The notes: generated by a model from the sequence alone, not told the origin. A stretch of 64,000 nt of DNA from Acinetobacter sp. NIPH 2699 (GCF_022549355.1 NZ_JAKZGL010000001.1:124001-188000), one strand, 5' to 3'. Positions 10,030 to 19,596 are shown, counted from the first letter of the stretch. Numbers and translations are program-made.

Positions 10030-11052
10030 ATGAACCCTGAATTACCTGGTACATATGTCAATCTATTGGTCGATGTTATAAAAAAGTGGGATATTTCTTC
10101 AGAACAACTTTTGGCTGGAACAGGCATTTCTTCACAGAAATTAAATGCTCCATTTTGGTATGTGGATTTCAATATTTTTAACTACTTATTGGAAAAAGCA
10201 GCGTTACTTACAAAAGAGCCAGCAATAAGTTTATATCTTGCAAAAGAGATGAAAATCTCTTGTTATGGACATGTCGGGATTGCAGCGACAGCATCAGAAA
10301 CTTTAGGGGATGCTATAGATGTTTTAGAACAATTTATTGGTTTACATTGTTCTGTATTTAAACCTAGGCTTAAAATCGATGGAGAAATGGCATACTTGTA
10401 TTTTAATCAACCTCTACAACAGTTTAGACTAAATACGCATGGTATTACGTTCTTGGTTTTTGGATTTGCACAAATATTAGAAAATTTAGTTCAACATAAA
10501 TTAGAAATTACATTTATATTTCAGCAAGATAAACCTATTTTTTATAAAGAATTTAGAAAATTCAATGGGTTAAATGTGAGTTTTGGTCATAAAAATGATT
10601 GTTTAATTCTTAAAAAGGATTTGCTCAATTTAGAGCTTAAAACGGCGGATGCATTGGCGGCTCGGTTAACTAAACAGCAATGTAAACAGGATGTTCAGAG
10701 CTTATCCTTAAAAAGAAGAGATAAAGATAATGTGGCATCAGTCGTAAAACAGTTAGTTTATGATGAGCTCGAGGGCTTCTTATCCTTAAAACAAGTTGCC
10801 GAGAAACTCCACATTTCAGAAAGAACATTACAACGACAATTGACGAATGAAAACACGGCATTTCAAGTTCTTGTTGCAGAAGTGCGTAGGACGCATGCTG
10901 AGCGTTTATTGAGACAACATAAGTTATCAATTGAGCAAGTTTCAGAGCGTTTGGGCTATGCAGATATTTCTCATTTTTCTCGTGCATTTAAAAAGTGGAC
11001 AAACGTTACGCCTAAGTTTTATCGAGAGGTTTCTAAGGGTAATTATTATTAG
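10030..11052 (+). CDS. AraC-family transcriptional regulator (OruR-like)
   Basis: A 340-residue protein. The N-terminal 200 residues look like the arabinose-binding-like domain of OruR/ArgR-type AraC regulators. The C-terminal domain carries two helix-turn-helix units (LSLKQVAEKLHISERTLQRQL near residue 255, and a second ending in YADISHFSRAFKKW). The ribosome binding site AAGGAT precedes the ATG. It is divergent from the quinone-reductase-like gene, its probable target. It is the last core gene before the recombinase cassette. Confidence 0.88.
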   Translation: MNPELPGTYVNLLVDVIKKWDISSEQLLAGTGISSQKLNAPFWYVDFNIFNYLLEKAALLTKEPAISLYLAKEMKISCYGHVGIAATASETLGDAIDVLEQFIGLHCSVFKPRLKIDGEMAYLYFNQPLQQFRLNTHGITFLVFGFAQILENLVQHKLEITFIFQQDKPIFYKEFRKFNGLNVSFGHKNDCLILKKDLLNLELKTADALAARLTKQQCKQDVQSLSLKRRDKDNVASVVKQLVYDELEGFLSLKQVAEKLHISERTLQRQLTNENTAFQVLVAEVRRTHAERLLRQHKLSIEQVSERLGYADISHFSRAFKKWTNVTPKFYREVSKGNYY

Positions 11053-11322
11053 AAACTTGAATCAATGAGAGTTGTAAACAATAGTCAGTTGTGTTTATTA
11101 AGTATTTTATATAGTGATATTTAAAAATAACACCATATAAAGCAATTACTTATATTTGAAATATTGCGCATAATCAACATTATGTTAAATTTGATACAGG
11201 TGGCATTAAGTTCATAAACTTGTTCCATCAACTATAATTCAGTTACTTACAGTACAAATTAAAACAGACTTTTTTTAGTTATGTTTATATCTTAAATACT
11301 TCACAAAGTTTACAAACAGCTC

Positions 11323-12645
11323 ATGCTTTTCATAAAAACAATTCAGCTTTCAAAAAAGAAGTTTATTCAAAATCGGATAGTCTTGCTGTTTGATGCCTCT
11401 ACTACTTCGCCATGTCTTTATCCGTTCCTCTATTCCTTAACTGCTTTAAGATTTCAAAGTTTTGCTACGCAACAATCTGATATGCTCGCAATAAAGCTTT
11501 GGTATGAATTCTGGTTTTTAAAATATTCAACTTTGTTCTGTGAGTCATTTTTTTCTTCTGGATACACACCTGAAGTCTATGTGCATGAAATAGATAATTT
11601 TATTGTTTTTCTAGAAAATAATAAAAAATTAGAAATGAATTTGATTCGACTTAGATCAAATACTGATGTCAATTATAAGACTATTACACAACGTCTGAGG
11701 TCTGTAATTAAGTTCTTTGTTTTTCTCTTGGATGAGTATTGGAATATTAGAAATCAGGATCTTACGATTAAAGAAATAACGAGCCATAGGAAAAAAATAG
11801 ATAGATTCTTATTAAATAAAAAAAAGATATTTGGAAAGTTTTTTAAACGAAGATTAACTGTAAAAAATACTATAAATCATAGCTTTAAAAGCTTAAGCAA
11901 TGAGATGGTTGCTAATCTTTATGAAGTAATTCGGCCAGATCAAAAAAACAAAACTAATCCTAACAATCCTTTTTCAACTCAACCACATCAGCTTCGTAAT
12001 TTCTTAATCATACATCTCATGCTGAATTACGGATTGAGAGTTGGTGAGCTAATGTTATTGACAGAGAAATCAATTAAAAAATCAATTAATTCTGATTCTT
12101 ATAGCCTTATAGTTACAAATACTGATGATGAAAATGATACTAGGATGAGAAAGCCAAGTATTAAAAATGAACAGTCATATAGAGTTATAAAGTTGAATCA
12201 AAAGGATTATAATTTTTTAGTTATGTATATCAATTACATAAGGAGTTGTGGTGAATCTGATATCTTGTTTACATCTTTGAAACCACCCTACTCCCCATTA
12301 AGTTACTCTGCAATTAATATAATTTTTAACAAAATTGATAAGGTCTTCAGGTACTTACATCCTATATATTTTGATAACAATAAGGTTGATTCTATCCACA
12401 AAATCACGCCTCATGTTTGCCGACATACCTGGGCTTATATCACATTAGCTTTTGCAATAAAAAAGTATCAAGCTAAAGGTCTAATCGACAATGACGAAAA
12501 TATGCAACAAGCCCAAGAAGATCTGCGTGTATTAGGTGGTTGGAGTGCTAATAGCATAATGCCAAGCTATTACGCTAAACGCTTTATTGTAGATAGTGCA
12601 AACCTCTTAAATTTAAAACGTATATCTGAAGAATTATTGGAATGA
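11323..12645 (+). CDS. Tyrosine recombinase, first gene of the cassette
   Basis: A 440-residue site-specific integrase. The catalytic residues of the family are visible: R239 in GLRVGEL, H364 and R367 in PHVCRHTW, W407 in GGW, and the nucleophile Y416 or Y417 in SYYAKR. An N-terminal SAM-like, core-binding region precedes the catalytic domain. The gene is very AT-rich compared with the core genes to its left. It ends 6 bases before the next recombinase, so the products are probably made together and act as a complex in excision and insertion. Closest known parallel: Tn554 TnpA-type proteins. Confidence 0.85.
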   Translation: MLFIKTIQLSKKKFIQNRIVLLFDASTTSPCLYPFLYSLTALRFQSFATQQSDMLAIKLWYEFWFLKYSTLFCESFFSSGYTPEVYVHEIDNFIVFLENNKKLEMNLIRLRSNTDVNYKTITQRLRSVIKFFVFLLDEYWNIRNQDLTIKEITSHRKKIDRFLLNKKKIFGKFFKRRLTVKNTINHSFKSLSNEMVANLYEVIRPDQKNKTNPNNPFSTQPHQLRNFLIIHLMLNYGLRVGELMLLTEKSIKKSINSDSYSLIVTNTDDENDTRMRKPSIKNEQSYRVIKLNQKDYNFLVMYINYIRSCGESDILFTSLKPPYSPLSYSAINIIFNKIDKVFRYLHPIYFDNNKVDSIHKITPHVCRHTWAYITLAFAIKKYQAKGLIDNDENMQQAQEDLRVLGGWSANSIMPSYYAKRFIVDSANLLNLKRISEELLE

Positions 12646-12651
12646 TAAAAA

Positions 12652-14232
12652 ATGGTGCAATTTGACCTTTTTACAGAACAGGAATTTCATCCTGTTTCAA
12701 TTTTTAATGAGAAACAGCTGACAGCCCTTCAAAGTATAGATAAAAAATTACCTAAGATTGTCAAATTTTTAACTGCTGATAAATTTGATGATAAATTTAT
12801 AATTTCAACAGATAACACTTGGCATTTCTATTATTCTGGAACAAAAGAAAAAATAGATTTTTCAGCTCTTTATGAAAGTGAGATTATATTAGCTAAATTT
12901 TTCCTTATAATGTATATTCAAAAGAATACACCATCTAATTTGAGTAATATATTTTATTCTTTTCGATTCTTAATTAAATATTTAAAAAAAAATAAGTTGG
13001 TTTTTAGTTATGAAAATTTAAAAAAAACATTGATTGAATTTGCAAAAGAAGAAAAAAATTATAACAAATATTCTCATACTAAATTTTTATTGAAACTCTT
13101 AATAGTAGAAGACTTTCCGCATTTTGACATTGATGATGATTTTGAACTAGAGTTTATTCCTAGACCTAAGTCTTTTAATTCAAAATTATTCTATCAAGAA
13201 TATGAGGATTGTATTGATTATGCTCTTATCTCTATGATTCAACAGGGTTTTTCTAAGTTAATTAAGGAAATAAAGGAATCTAAAAAAAACATAACTAATC
13301 AAACACTTCTATACTCCTCAATACTAGGATTGGTGTATGTAACAGGACTGAGACCTGTACAATTAGCTAAATTATCGGTAGAAAATCTTAAAATAGATAC
13401 GACTCGTGAAATAGATAATTTTCAGCGCTATAGCATACTTATCCCTTATGCAAAGCAAGCAAGATATGTACATGAAAAAATATCTGTAAAATTACCAGAG
13501 GAAATTGCTGAAATTATTTTCGCCTATATTAAAAGATTTAAGTTAAAACCAAATGATAAGCTATTTGATCTAGGCGAAAATTCTGCTCGTTTCTGTTCAA
13601 CGGCTATTAATACACAGTTATTTGATTTTGCTCCTGAAAAATACAGAGATGCTGTTCATGCAGGTGAAATGATAAGACAAAAGTACTCTTATTCTGATTT
13701 TAGGCATCATATTGGATATAGCCTAGCGATGGCGGGATCTTCAGCTGAAGAAATAGCATATATCTTAGGCCATTCTTCTGTTGTAACCGCAAGGCATTAT
13801 ATTTTTTCTACGCCAGAATTAGCACAAATTAGAGCACAGGCGCTTGGCAAAAATTCTTTATACAGACAAATGATCGCTATGCTCCTCACAGGAAGACTAG
13901 TTTATAAGAAAGATTGGAACCAAAAAAAGGTTTTAGGTAATGTTGGTAGTACAATTCATTACGATATTGGTGGGTGCTCTTATGTAGAAAAGTGTTTATT
14001 CCAGCCTGTACGGAATTGTTACGGTTGTATGTATTTTCATCCCTTTATCGATGCTAATCACAGCAAAGTTTTAGAGGATATTCAAAACGAAATTAATGAT
14101 TTAATTAAGTTGTCTGATGGTATAGGTGTATCTAGGAATCCATTGATTAGAGTTCATGAATCAACTAAATTTGAAATTGAATCCGTAATTGCTCGTTGTG
14201 CAATACACAAGGGTAACATTTATGAATCTTGA
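12652..14232 (+). CDS. Tyrosine recombinase with C-terminal Cys cluster, second gene of the cassette
   Basis: A 526-residue protein with an integrase catalytic domain: R234 in GLRPVQL, R351 in SDFRHH, H374 in LGHSS and Y383 in RHYIF. At box II the usual histidine of H-x-x-R is a serine (S348-D-F-R351). After the catalytic domain comes a cysteine set C442, C448, C456 and C459, likely a zinc site. The coding sequence overlaps the next start by 11 bases. A truncated relative of this gene lies at 33372-34043. It is probably one subunit of a three-recombinase complex. Confidence 0.82.
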   Translation: MVQFDLFTEQEFHPVSIFNEKQLTALQSIDKKLPKIVKFLTADKFDDKFIISTDNTWHFYYSGTKEKIDFSALYESEIILAKFFLIMYIQKNTPSNLSNIFYSFRFLIKYLKKNKLVFSYENLKKTLIEFAKEEKNYNKYSHTKFLLKLLIVEDFPHFDIDDDFELEFIPRPKSFNSKLFYQEYEDCIDYALISMIQQGFSKLIKEIKESKKNITNQTLLYSSILGLVYVTGLRPVQLAKLSVENLKIDTTREIDNFQRYSILIPYAKQARYVHEKISVKLPEEIAEIIFAYIKRFKLKPNDKLFDLGENSARFCSTAINTQLFDFAPEKYRDAVHAGEMIRQKYSYSDFRHHIGYSLAMAGSSAEEIAYILGHSSVVTARHYIFSTPELAQIRAQALGKNSLYRQMIAMLLTGRLVYKKDWNQKKVLGNVGSTIHYDIGGCSYVEKCLFQPVRNCYGCMYFHPFIDANHSKVLEDIQNEINDLIKLSDGIGVSRNPLIRVHESTKFEIESVIARCAIHKGNIYES

Positions 14233-16540
14233 AAAATATAAAAGTTTTATAGAAGAACAGAAAAAATTTTTTGAAGAAAATATCAAACCAAATTTCAAAT
14301 GGTTATGGAGTGATACCGAATGGGCTGGAGGTACTATCGGTTCAGGCTGGTTACTTTCACGTAGTGGAAAAACACACTTTTCATTTCAAACAGCGAAAAG
14401 AATGAAAGGCATTGAAGACCTTTCAATAGATGTAACATACCAAGAGTTCATTAAAGCCATAATGGTTCTCAGTTATAGAAAAGCTAATTCAAAAACTTCA
14501 CCACAAAAATTATATGCCGAAGTTCTGGTGCTCAAGCGTTGGTATAGTGAATTATGTAAAACTAATCCCGTGAACACTCACCCCTGCTTCTTGTCCACAT
14601 TAACTTTAGATAACTCATTTAAAGTACTGGCTGAAAACTCGAGCAAAGCAAACCTTCCTGATCATGCTGGTACGTATCTTAGATTACAAGAAATGCTAAA
14701 TCACTATGCTTTTACCGAAAACACATTGGAATTCTCTCAAAAATATCTATATATAAATGCAAGAAATAGGACCCCAAATGCCAAGAAAACAAAAGCATTA
14801 ATAGACCAGTTGGAATTAGATGAGAATGATATTGATAAGGAAAAGCTCATTTCTATCCGTACATTTATCAATATTGCCTCACTAATAAATTTATGCGAAA
14901 GAAATAGCGAGAAAATCATTCTTAACTTTTTATTATTGCTTATAGTTACGGGTTTGAGATCAACAGAAGTACTTCTTTTAAAAACAGATGCATTGATTAA
15001 ACAGCCTTTACTAGATCCAATAACTCAAGAACACTTAACTTTAGATGGTATCAAACAATATACATTAGGGATTCAATATCATGGAGCAAAAGGTGCTGGA
15101 TTTAGAGTACATTGGGTTGAGCCACTCGCTATAAGTCTTGTTGAAACAATTTTTCAATCAGTTATAGAGCTAACAAAAGAGCCTAGAGAGCATCTTCAAT
15201 ATATTAGATCAAAAAATTGCTCTGATTTTTTACCCAAGGTAATTGATGAGATTAGAGAGGATTTTATCGAGCTAGACGATTTTGTGGGTTCAATTTTTAA
15301 TATTGCAATTCATAAAAAAACCAGAAGCTACATTACTACGGCTGCTAAGAATATTCCAATTTTTAAAGAAGTTTATATCAAAAAATACAACAAAACTGAT
15401 AAGTATTATTTAAAGAAAGACATAAATGAATTTATAAAAAATATAGCAAATTATGATTCTGAGTTTCCAATAGATCATGTATTTAACTATGAAGGAAGAA
15501 TAGAAAAAATTTCTTTTGAAGATTTACTTTTTATTCATGAATTTAAATCAACTTCATTAAAAAGATTTTTTAGCTTTAAAGCTAATGTAATTCCTTTTCA
15601 AACGACAAATATAAATAGTTTTTTAGGCGGTACTGAAAGCCTGTCAATATTTCAGAAGTATAATTTACTAGAAAATGATAAAGAATATTCTAGGTTAGGC
15701 TCTCATATTCCTCGGCATAATATTAATACTTTTTTGGCCCTCAGTGGTTTGTCTGAACATTTGCAAGCCATGCTTATGGGACGTGTTGATATAAAGCAAA
15801 ATCAATATTATCATCATCTAGCTTTAAAGCAACGTAAAATAGCAACAAGTGTTTTAGAAAAATATCAACTAGAAAGTTATAGAAAAAATACTCAAGAAGT
15901 CAAAATAGAACCTCCAGTCGATACCATTAAAAAAGATGGGTTAATGTTTTTTTCAGAGAATTTAGACCTGGAAAACAATATCAAAATGAATTTACAGTCT
16001 TTTGATTCAAAGAATGAAGTTGCTAATTACATTAAAAAATCATTCTTTGATGAATACTTTGAAGACATCACTCAATCGTTCAATGAATTAACGAAGACTA
16101 ATGAAAAAGATGCAGATGAGTTAGTCCAGCGTCATGCAAATTTACATCCCTTACCTTTTGGCGGCTGTATGCGTGAAATAGCAGTCCATGATTGCCCTAA
16201 ACGTCTATCCTGTCAATCAGGTGATCAATGTGGAAACTTTGCATTGACTGGTCGTAAAGGAGAATTACAAGCCTTGCAGCATACGTTAGATAAATTACTT
16301 GGCGAATTTTCACATATAGAGAAAATAATAGTTCATGATCAATCTTATAGCGAAATGCTTGAGGATTTACGTCAAAAAATACTTTTTTTAAGTGACTTAA
16401 AGACAAAAGCACTTGATAGACAGAATAGTTTAACTCCTATTCCTATTTTTCCATATGGTGATACGATTACTAAATTACCAACAACCTTAAGTGAACTATT
16501 CGCTATAGAACAGCAAAAAATTGAAACTAAGGAAGCTTGA
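14222..16540 (+). CDS. Large tyrosine recombinase with Cys-rich tail, third gene of the cassette
   Basis: A 772-residue protein taken from the ATG at 14222, which matches the start of the copy 2 relative; an upstream in-frame start at 14189 would overlap gene 2 further. Catalytic residues: R246 in GLRSTEV, H495 and R498 in HIPRH, and Y529 or Y530. Box III is MGR (residues 519-521) instead of LGH. Near the C-terminus a motif with C649, C658, C664 and C670 (GGC, DCPK, SCQSG, CGNF) resembles the zinc-type tail of Tn554 TnpB-like integrases. It is followed by a helical, charged end. Confidence 0.83.
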   Translation: MNLEKYKSFIEEQKKFFEENIKPNFKWLWSDTEWAGGTIGSGWLLSRSGKTHFSFQTAKRMKGIEDLSIDVTYQEFIKAIMVLSYRKANSKTSPQKLYAEVLVLKRWYSELCKTNPVNTHPCFLSTLTLDNSFKVLAENSSKANLPDHAGTYLRLQEMLNHYAFTENTLEFSQKYLYINARNRTPNAKKTKALIDQLELDENDIDKEKLISIRTFINIASLINLCERNSEKIILNFLLLLIVTGLRSTEVLLLKTDALIKQPLLDPITQEHLTLDGIKQYTLGIQYHGAKGAGFRVHWVEPLAISLVETIFQSVIELTKEPREHLQYIRSKNCSDFLPKVIDEIREDFIELDDFVGSIFNIAIHKKTRSYITTAAKNIPIFKEVYIKKYNKTDKYYLKKDINEFIKNIANYDSEFPIDHVFNYEGRIEKISFEDLLFIHEFKSTSLKRFFSFKANVIPFQTTNINSFLGGTESLSIFQKYNLLENDKEYSRLGSHIPRHNINTFLALSGLSEHLQAMLMGRVDIKQNQYYHHLALKQRKIATSVLEKYQLESYRKNTQEVKIEPPVDTIKKDGLMFFSENLDLENNIKMNLQSFDSKNEVANYIKKSFFDEYFEDITQSFNELTKTNEKDADELVQRHANLHPLPFGGCMREIAVHDCPKRLSCQSGDQCGNFALTGRKGELQALQHTLDKLLGEFSHIEKIIVHDQSYSEMLEDLRQKILFLSDLKTKALDRQNSLTPIPIFPYGDTITKLPTTLSELFAIEQQKIETKEA

Positions 16541-16541
16541 T

Positions 16542-16979
16542 ATGTTACGTGGTAAACAATTGGATGAAGTTATCGAACAAGAATTACAAATGATGTTGGT
16601 TGAAGGTTTTGAGAAATCCCCTATTTCACATAAAGTTCTTCATAGTCGCTTAACAGCTAAGGGGTATATATCAGGTGGGTTAAGTACTTTAAGTTCAGCT
16701 GAACGCAAGAAGCTCATATCTCTGTATGTATCTGAGCAGATTTCGCCACTGTACCTGAAGACTAAAGAGCAGCAACTTTATGTGAATAAAAAGACAAGAC
16801 AGGCTCTTACTGATACCAATAAAAATTTACGCATACAGATTGATGATTTGGAATCACAACTTCATCAGAATACAGAAACACTTATAAATATTATCGAAGA
16901 AGTAAAACTAAGAACAAACTTAAAAGTAGATCATCTTTTGGCACCACATTTGTTGAAGAAATATTTAGAAAATAAATAA
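16542..16979 (+). CDS. Small coiled-coil accessory protein, fourth gene of the cassette
   Basis: A 145-residue protein starting at ATG 16542, one base after the stop of the large recombinase; the same start is used by the relative at 36291. The N-terminal half looks like a helical DNA-binding module (residues 20-60, with the KGYISGGLSTLSS segment). Residues 75-125 are rich in Q, N, L and E in a heptad-like pattern suggesting a coiled coil. Tn554-type elements also encode a small third protein (TnpC) that influences orientation and efficiency. A similar accessory role is inferred, and I do not recognise the family. Confidence 0.7.
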   Translation: MLRGKQLDEVIEQELQMMLVEGFEKSPISHKVLHSRLTAKGYISGGLSTLSSAERKKLISLYVSEQISPLYLKTKEQQLYVNKKTRQALTDTNKNLRIQIDDLESQLHQNTETLINIIEEVKLRTNLKVDHLLAPHLLKKYLENK

Positions 16980-17119
16980 TATATTTGGTGAATGACGTTG
17001 TTCAATGACACACTAAAAGTCTATTTGAATATGAACTAAACCAACAAAGGCTGAAGATGTTTTCTAAAATAGATGTGTGTAACAAAGCCAATTTATTACA
17101 AATAATGAAAATCTCAAGC

Positions 17120-17611
17120 TTATTTTTTGTTTTCTATTCTAGTTAATTTTTGAGCTTCATATGTTTGAATAGATTGCTTCAGTTCTAAAATTGAAAGGTA
17201 CAGCTGATCCTTAAAGCCTATTTTTTTCATGAATGCCCTGCAATCAGAATTAGGACATTCTATTTCTAAAAACTCATAATCAAATTTTTCACCAAATAAG
17301 CATAAATATTTAAGAAAGGCTGTTCCATGTCCTTTATTTCTATGATGAAATGATAGTCGGGCAACAATAATATATTTGCTGTTAGCCTTCTTATAACCAT
17401 GCTCTCCAAATCGAATATAAAATTCATTAGGTTTCCCAATTGATGACCTCCCTGCAAAAAAACTTGTGAAACATTTAGTTTTTCCGTCCAACTGCCTTAT
17501 AGTAAAATGAGTTTTTTTCTTTGAGTATTTAAGCCTATCAACAAGGAAGCTTTCCAGAGTTTCTGAAATAGCATTCCGTTCAGTATCATCATTCACAATA
17601 TTATTATTCAT
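17120..17611 (-). CDS. GNAT-like acetyltransferase-fold protein
   Basis: A 163-residue protein. The acetyl-CoA-binding motif A is visible as RNKGHGTAFLKYL (the R-x-x-G-x-G/A pattern), followed by a strand and the IECPNSDCRAFMKKIGF segment typical of GNAT folds. The N-terminus is unusually basic. It lies on the minus strand 155 bases downstream of the ART-like gene and AT content is high, in keeping with island cargo. The substrate is unknown. It could modify a small molecule or, given the neighbour, a protein or tRNA. Confidence 0.6.
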   Translation of the reverse strand: MNNNIVNDDTERNAISETLESFLVDRLKYSKKKTHFTIRQLDGKTKCFTSFFAGRSSIGKPNEFYIRFGEHGYKKANSKYIIVARLSFHHRNKGHGTAFLKYLCLFGEKFDYEFLEIECPNSDCRAFMKKIGFKDQLYLSILELKQSIQTYEAQKLTRIENKK

Positions 17612-17766
17612 AATACAATAAGTCCTTTCTTTATATCTTGTTTATGATACTGATGTCTTCTTCTAGAATTATGCTTCCAGCTCTTTGCAACTTTATAGAC
17701 ATCGGGTACAGCCGAGATACGTGTAAAAATAGGACAAATAAAATTTGTCAATAGTTTAATCGGGAT

Positions 17767-18474
17767 TTATGGTTGTTTTTTCGATTTTTTTAATTCATTA
17801 GCTTTGGCTAATACTTTAGCTAATATTCGTTTCACACCATCTTTTTCAACGTAACGAGGAACTTCTGGCTGCATGCCTATTTCTACAAAGAATTTCCAAA
17901 CACTATCTTGATCATATTGATTCACCCCAGCGGCAATGCAAAGCTCATCGAATGGGCTACTTTTCCCTGTAAAAGCAATAATTTCATCAACACGCAGGTT
18001 TGTATTAAGAATCACTTCTTTTTGCTGAGCACCAATCTTAATAAATGTTGCAGCCTCTTTACCAGACTTTTGAATGTATGCATTAACCGCATTCATAAAA
18101 TTTGTGGACTCGTACAATGAGGCAATGTTGAGAATTACTTCGCTTGGATTTGGAGTATGCTTAAAAATAACAGCTGTCACGGCATCATCACGCCAAAATC
18201 CTTTAAAAAATTCTGCATATTTTTTATCTAAAGTCCAGCTAGTAGCACCATCACTGATTTCCGAATCCATGAATAAAGGGTTAATATCACTAGGTAGTAA
18301 ATAACGTTTGCGATAGCAAGGAGCCGAAACTATTCGGTATTTTTGAGGAAGTTTTATTGCTTGCAATTCAAGTTTTTTAGCAATATCTTCACGTAAAGCT
18401 TGGTTTTCTTTCCATCCTCGTTGCCACTCTCCAAGGGTATCTAAAAATGTATCTGAAAAGTAATCCACAGCCAT
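17767..18474 (-). CDS. Possible ADP-ribosyltransferase-fold protein
   Basis: A 235-residue protein with no family I can name firmly. Three blocks recall the R-S-E triad of ADP-ribosyltransferases in the right order: R47 in KYRIVSAP, S79 in ATSWTLDKKYAEFF (like the S-T-S motif and following helix), and Q151-K-E153 in QQKEVIL (a Q-x-E type end). The flanking N- and C-terminal regions are helical and basic. It has no signal peptide. It sits between a GNAT-like gene and a KfrA-like gene on the same strand. The enzymatic call is inference from motifs only; it could be unrelated. Confidence 0.4.
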   Translation of the reverse strand: MAVDYFSDTFLDTLGEWQRGWKENQALREDIAKKLELQAIKLPQKYRIVSAPCYRKRYLLPSDINPLFMDSEISDGATSWTLDKKYAEFFKGFWRDDAVTAVIFKHTPNPSEVILNIASLYESTNFMNAVNAYIQKSGKEAATFIKIGAQQKEVILNTNLRVDEIIAFTGKSSPFDELCIAAGVNQYDQDSVWKFFVEIGMQPEVPRYVEKDGVKRILAKVLAKANELKKSKKQP

Positions 18475-18525
18475 TTATCCAACATTATCATCGAAATAAG
18501 TATAAATATACTGCATAAAACAATT

Positions 18526-19551
18526 CTACTCTTTTAAATTAACCTTTTGTTTTTCAGTCAACATGAATTGTAACTGTGTAAACATTGATTGTTGTGTTTC
18601 AAATTTAATTTTACTCTCGGTCAAATCCTTTTCAAGTCCTTTCGCATGTTGATCTAAGATATTTTTCTCTTTAGTAATTTCGCTTAACTGTATCTCCAAT
18701 TTTTGGATAGTTTCCTGATGGCTTTTTAATCCAGATAACAATGATATTTCATGCTGTTTAACTTGCTCTAATTGCTTACCTAGATCATCAATGGACTTTT
18801 CACATTTCTTATTACTCTCATTTGAAATTGATAATTCTGTTGTTAGCTTCGTATTTTCCACAGTAAATTCATTTAACTTATCTTGTTTTACAACAATCGT
18901 TTGCTGTAATTGACGTATTTCTGCCTGTAACAATTGAACTTGATGATCATATCTACGTAAATTCTGCTGACGTTGTTCTTTAACAGACTCTCTATAGTGG
19001 TCTAAAGACTGTTGAGCATGTTTAAATTTTTCTTCTAAACTACATAGGTATTCTTTATTTTGTTTCAATGACTCATTTATATTAACAACCTGTTGCTCCA
19101 GGCGATTTTTAGCAATTATTTCCTGATCTAAGGATATTTTTAATATCTCATTTATTCTCTGTTGTTCGTTAACGGTAGTATCACGTTCTTGAAGAGCTAC
19201 TTTTGTTTGATTTAATTCATTACGTAAGACTTTTATTTCTTCCTTAAATCTTTCCTCATTGATTTGGTTGATTTCTTTAACTTTTTCTATGTCAGCATTA
19301 GCTTCAATATGGAGTTGTTCAGCCAAACGTATAGTTAAATTTTGTATGGTCTCACTGATAGAACGATTTTGGCCAATACCCTGCTCTTCATCTTCTTCGA
19401 GTTCTTTCAAGTATTTATGGATTGTACTTTTTGAACCAGTATTACCAAGTTCAATTCGAACAGCATCTACAGATGGATACTTATTTTGAGAGATAAGTAC
19501 ATCTCTTGCCTGCTTAACCATATTTTTAGTTAAACCTGATCTAGACATCAT
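18526..19551 (-). CDS. KfrA-like coiled-coil DNA-binding protein
   Basis: From ATG 19551 (ribosome binding site AAGGA; a TTG upstream and an ATG at 19548 are alternatives) this is 341 residues. Residues 5-55 resemble the KfrA N-terminal helix-turn-helix (MVKQARDVLISQNKYPSVDAV, then a GSKSTIHKYLKEL recognition region). Nearly all the rest is a long coiled coil. KfrA proteins are plasmid-borne autoregulators with nucleoid-like behaviour. It is divergent from a tyrosine recombinase gene, and a palindrome lies directly upstream of its start. This suggests plasmid or island ancestry. Confidence 0.75.
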   Translation of the reverse strand: MMSRSGLTKNMVKQARDVLISQNKYPSVDAVRIELGNTGSKSTIHKYLKELEEDEEQGIGQNRSISETIQNLTIRLAEQLHIEANADIEKVKEINQINEERFKEEIKVLRNELNQTKVALQERDTTVNEQQRINEILKISLDQEIIAKNRLEQQVVNINESLKQNKEYLCSLEEKFKHAQQSLDHYRESVKEQRQQNLRRYDHQVQLLQAEIRQLQQTIVVKQDKLNEFTVENTKLTTELSISNESNKKCEKSIDDLGKQLEQVKQHEISLLSGLKSHQETIQKLEIQLSEITKEKNILDQHAKGLEKDLTESKIKFETQQSMFTQLQFMLTEKQKVNLKE

Positions 19552-19577
19552 CAAATCCTTTTTAATTAATCGTACTG

Positions 19578-19596
19578 TATTATGTATTACATAATA
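19578..19596. promoter_or_regulatory. Palindrome upstream of the KfrA-like gene
   Basis: TATTATGTA and TACATAATA are perfect 9-bp arms around one central T, 27 bases before the KfrA-like start. It is a good candidate for an autoregulatory operator. Confidence 0.5.

Larger units (their letters stand above)
11205..16979 (+). mobile_element. Four-gene tyrosine recombinase cassette, intact copy (copy 1)
   Basis: Four coupled plus-strand genes: three dissimilar tyrosine recombinases (440, 526 and 772 residues) and a 145-residue coiled-coil protein. Gaps are 6 bases, an 11-base overlap and 1 base. The left limit is set where noncoding sequence still resembles that before copy 2 (the TTAAGTTCATA block near 11205), and similarity may extend some 60 bases further left. 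The right limit is about the last codons of gene 4. The layout resembles Tn554 tnpABC and recombinase-in-trio elements. Boundaries are inferred, not proven. Confidence 0.65.

Noticed and set aside
14189-14221. Upstream start for the third recombinase
   Set aside because: It would overlap gene 2 by 44 bases, and the copy 2 relative aligns from the MN-EKY start at 14222 onward.
11323-16979. Classification of the recombinase cassette as a Gamma-Mobile-Trio (GmtY, GmtZ, GmtX) system
   Set aside because: The number of genes and the small coiled-coil protein do not fit my recollection of GmtX, and there are three recombinases rather than the recombinase plus large integrase pair. A Tn554- or trio-type relation fits better, but a profile search would decide.
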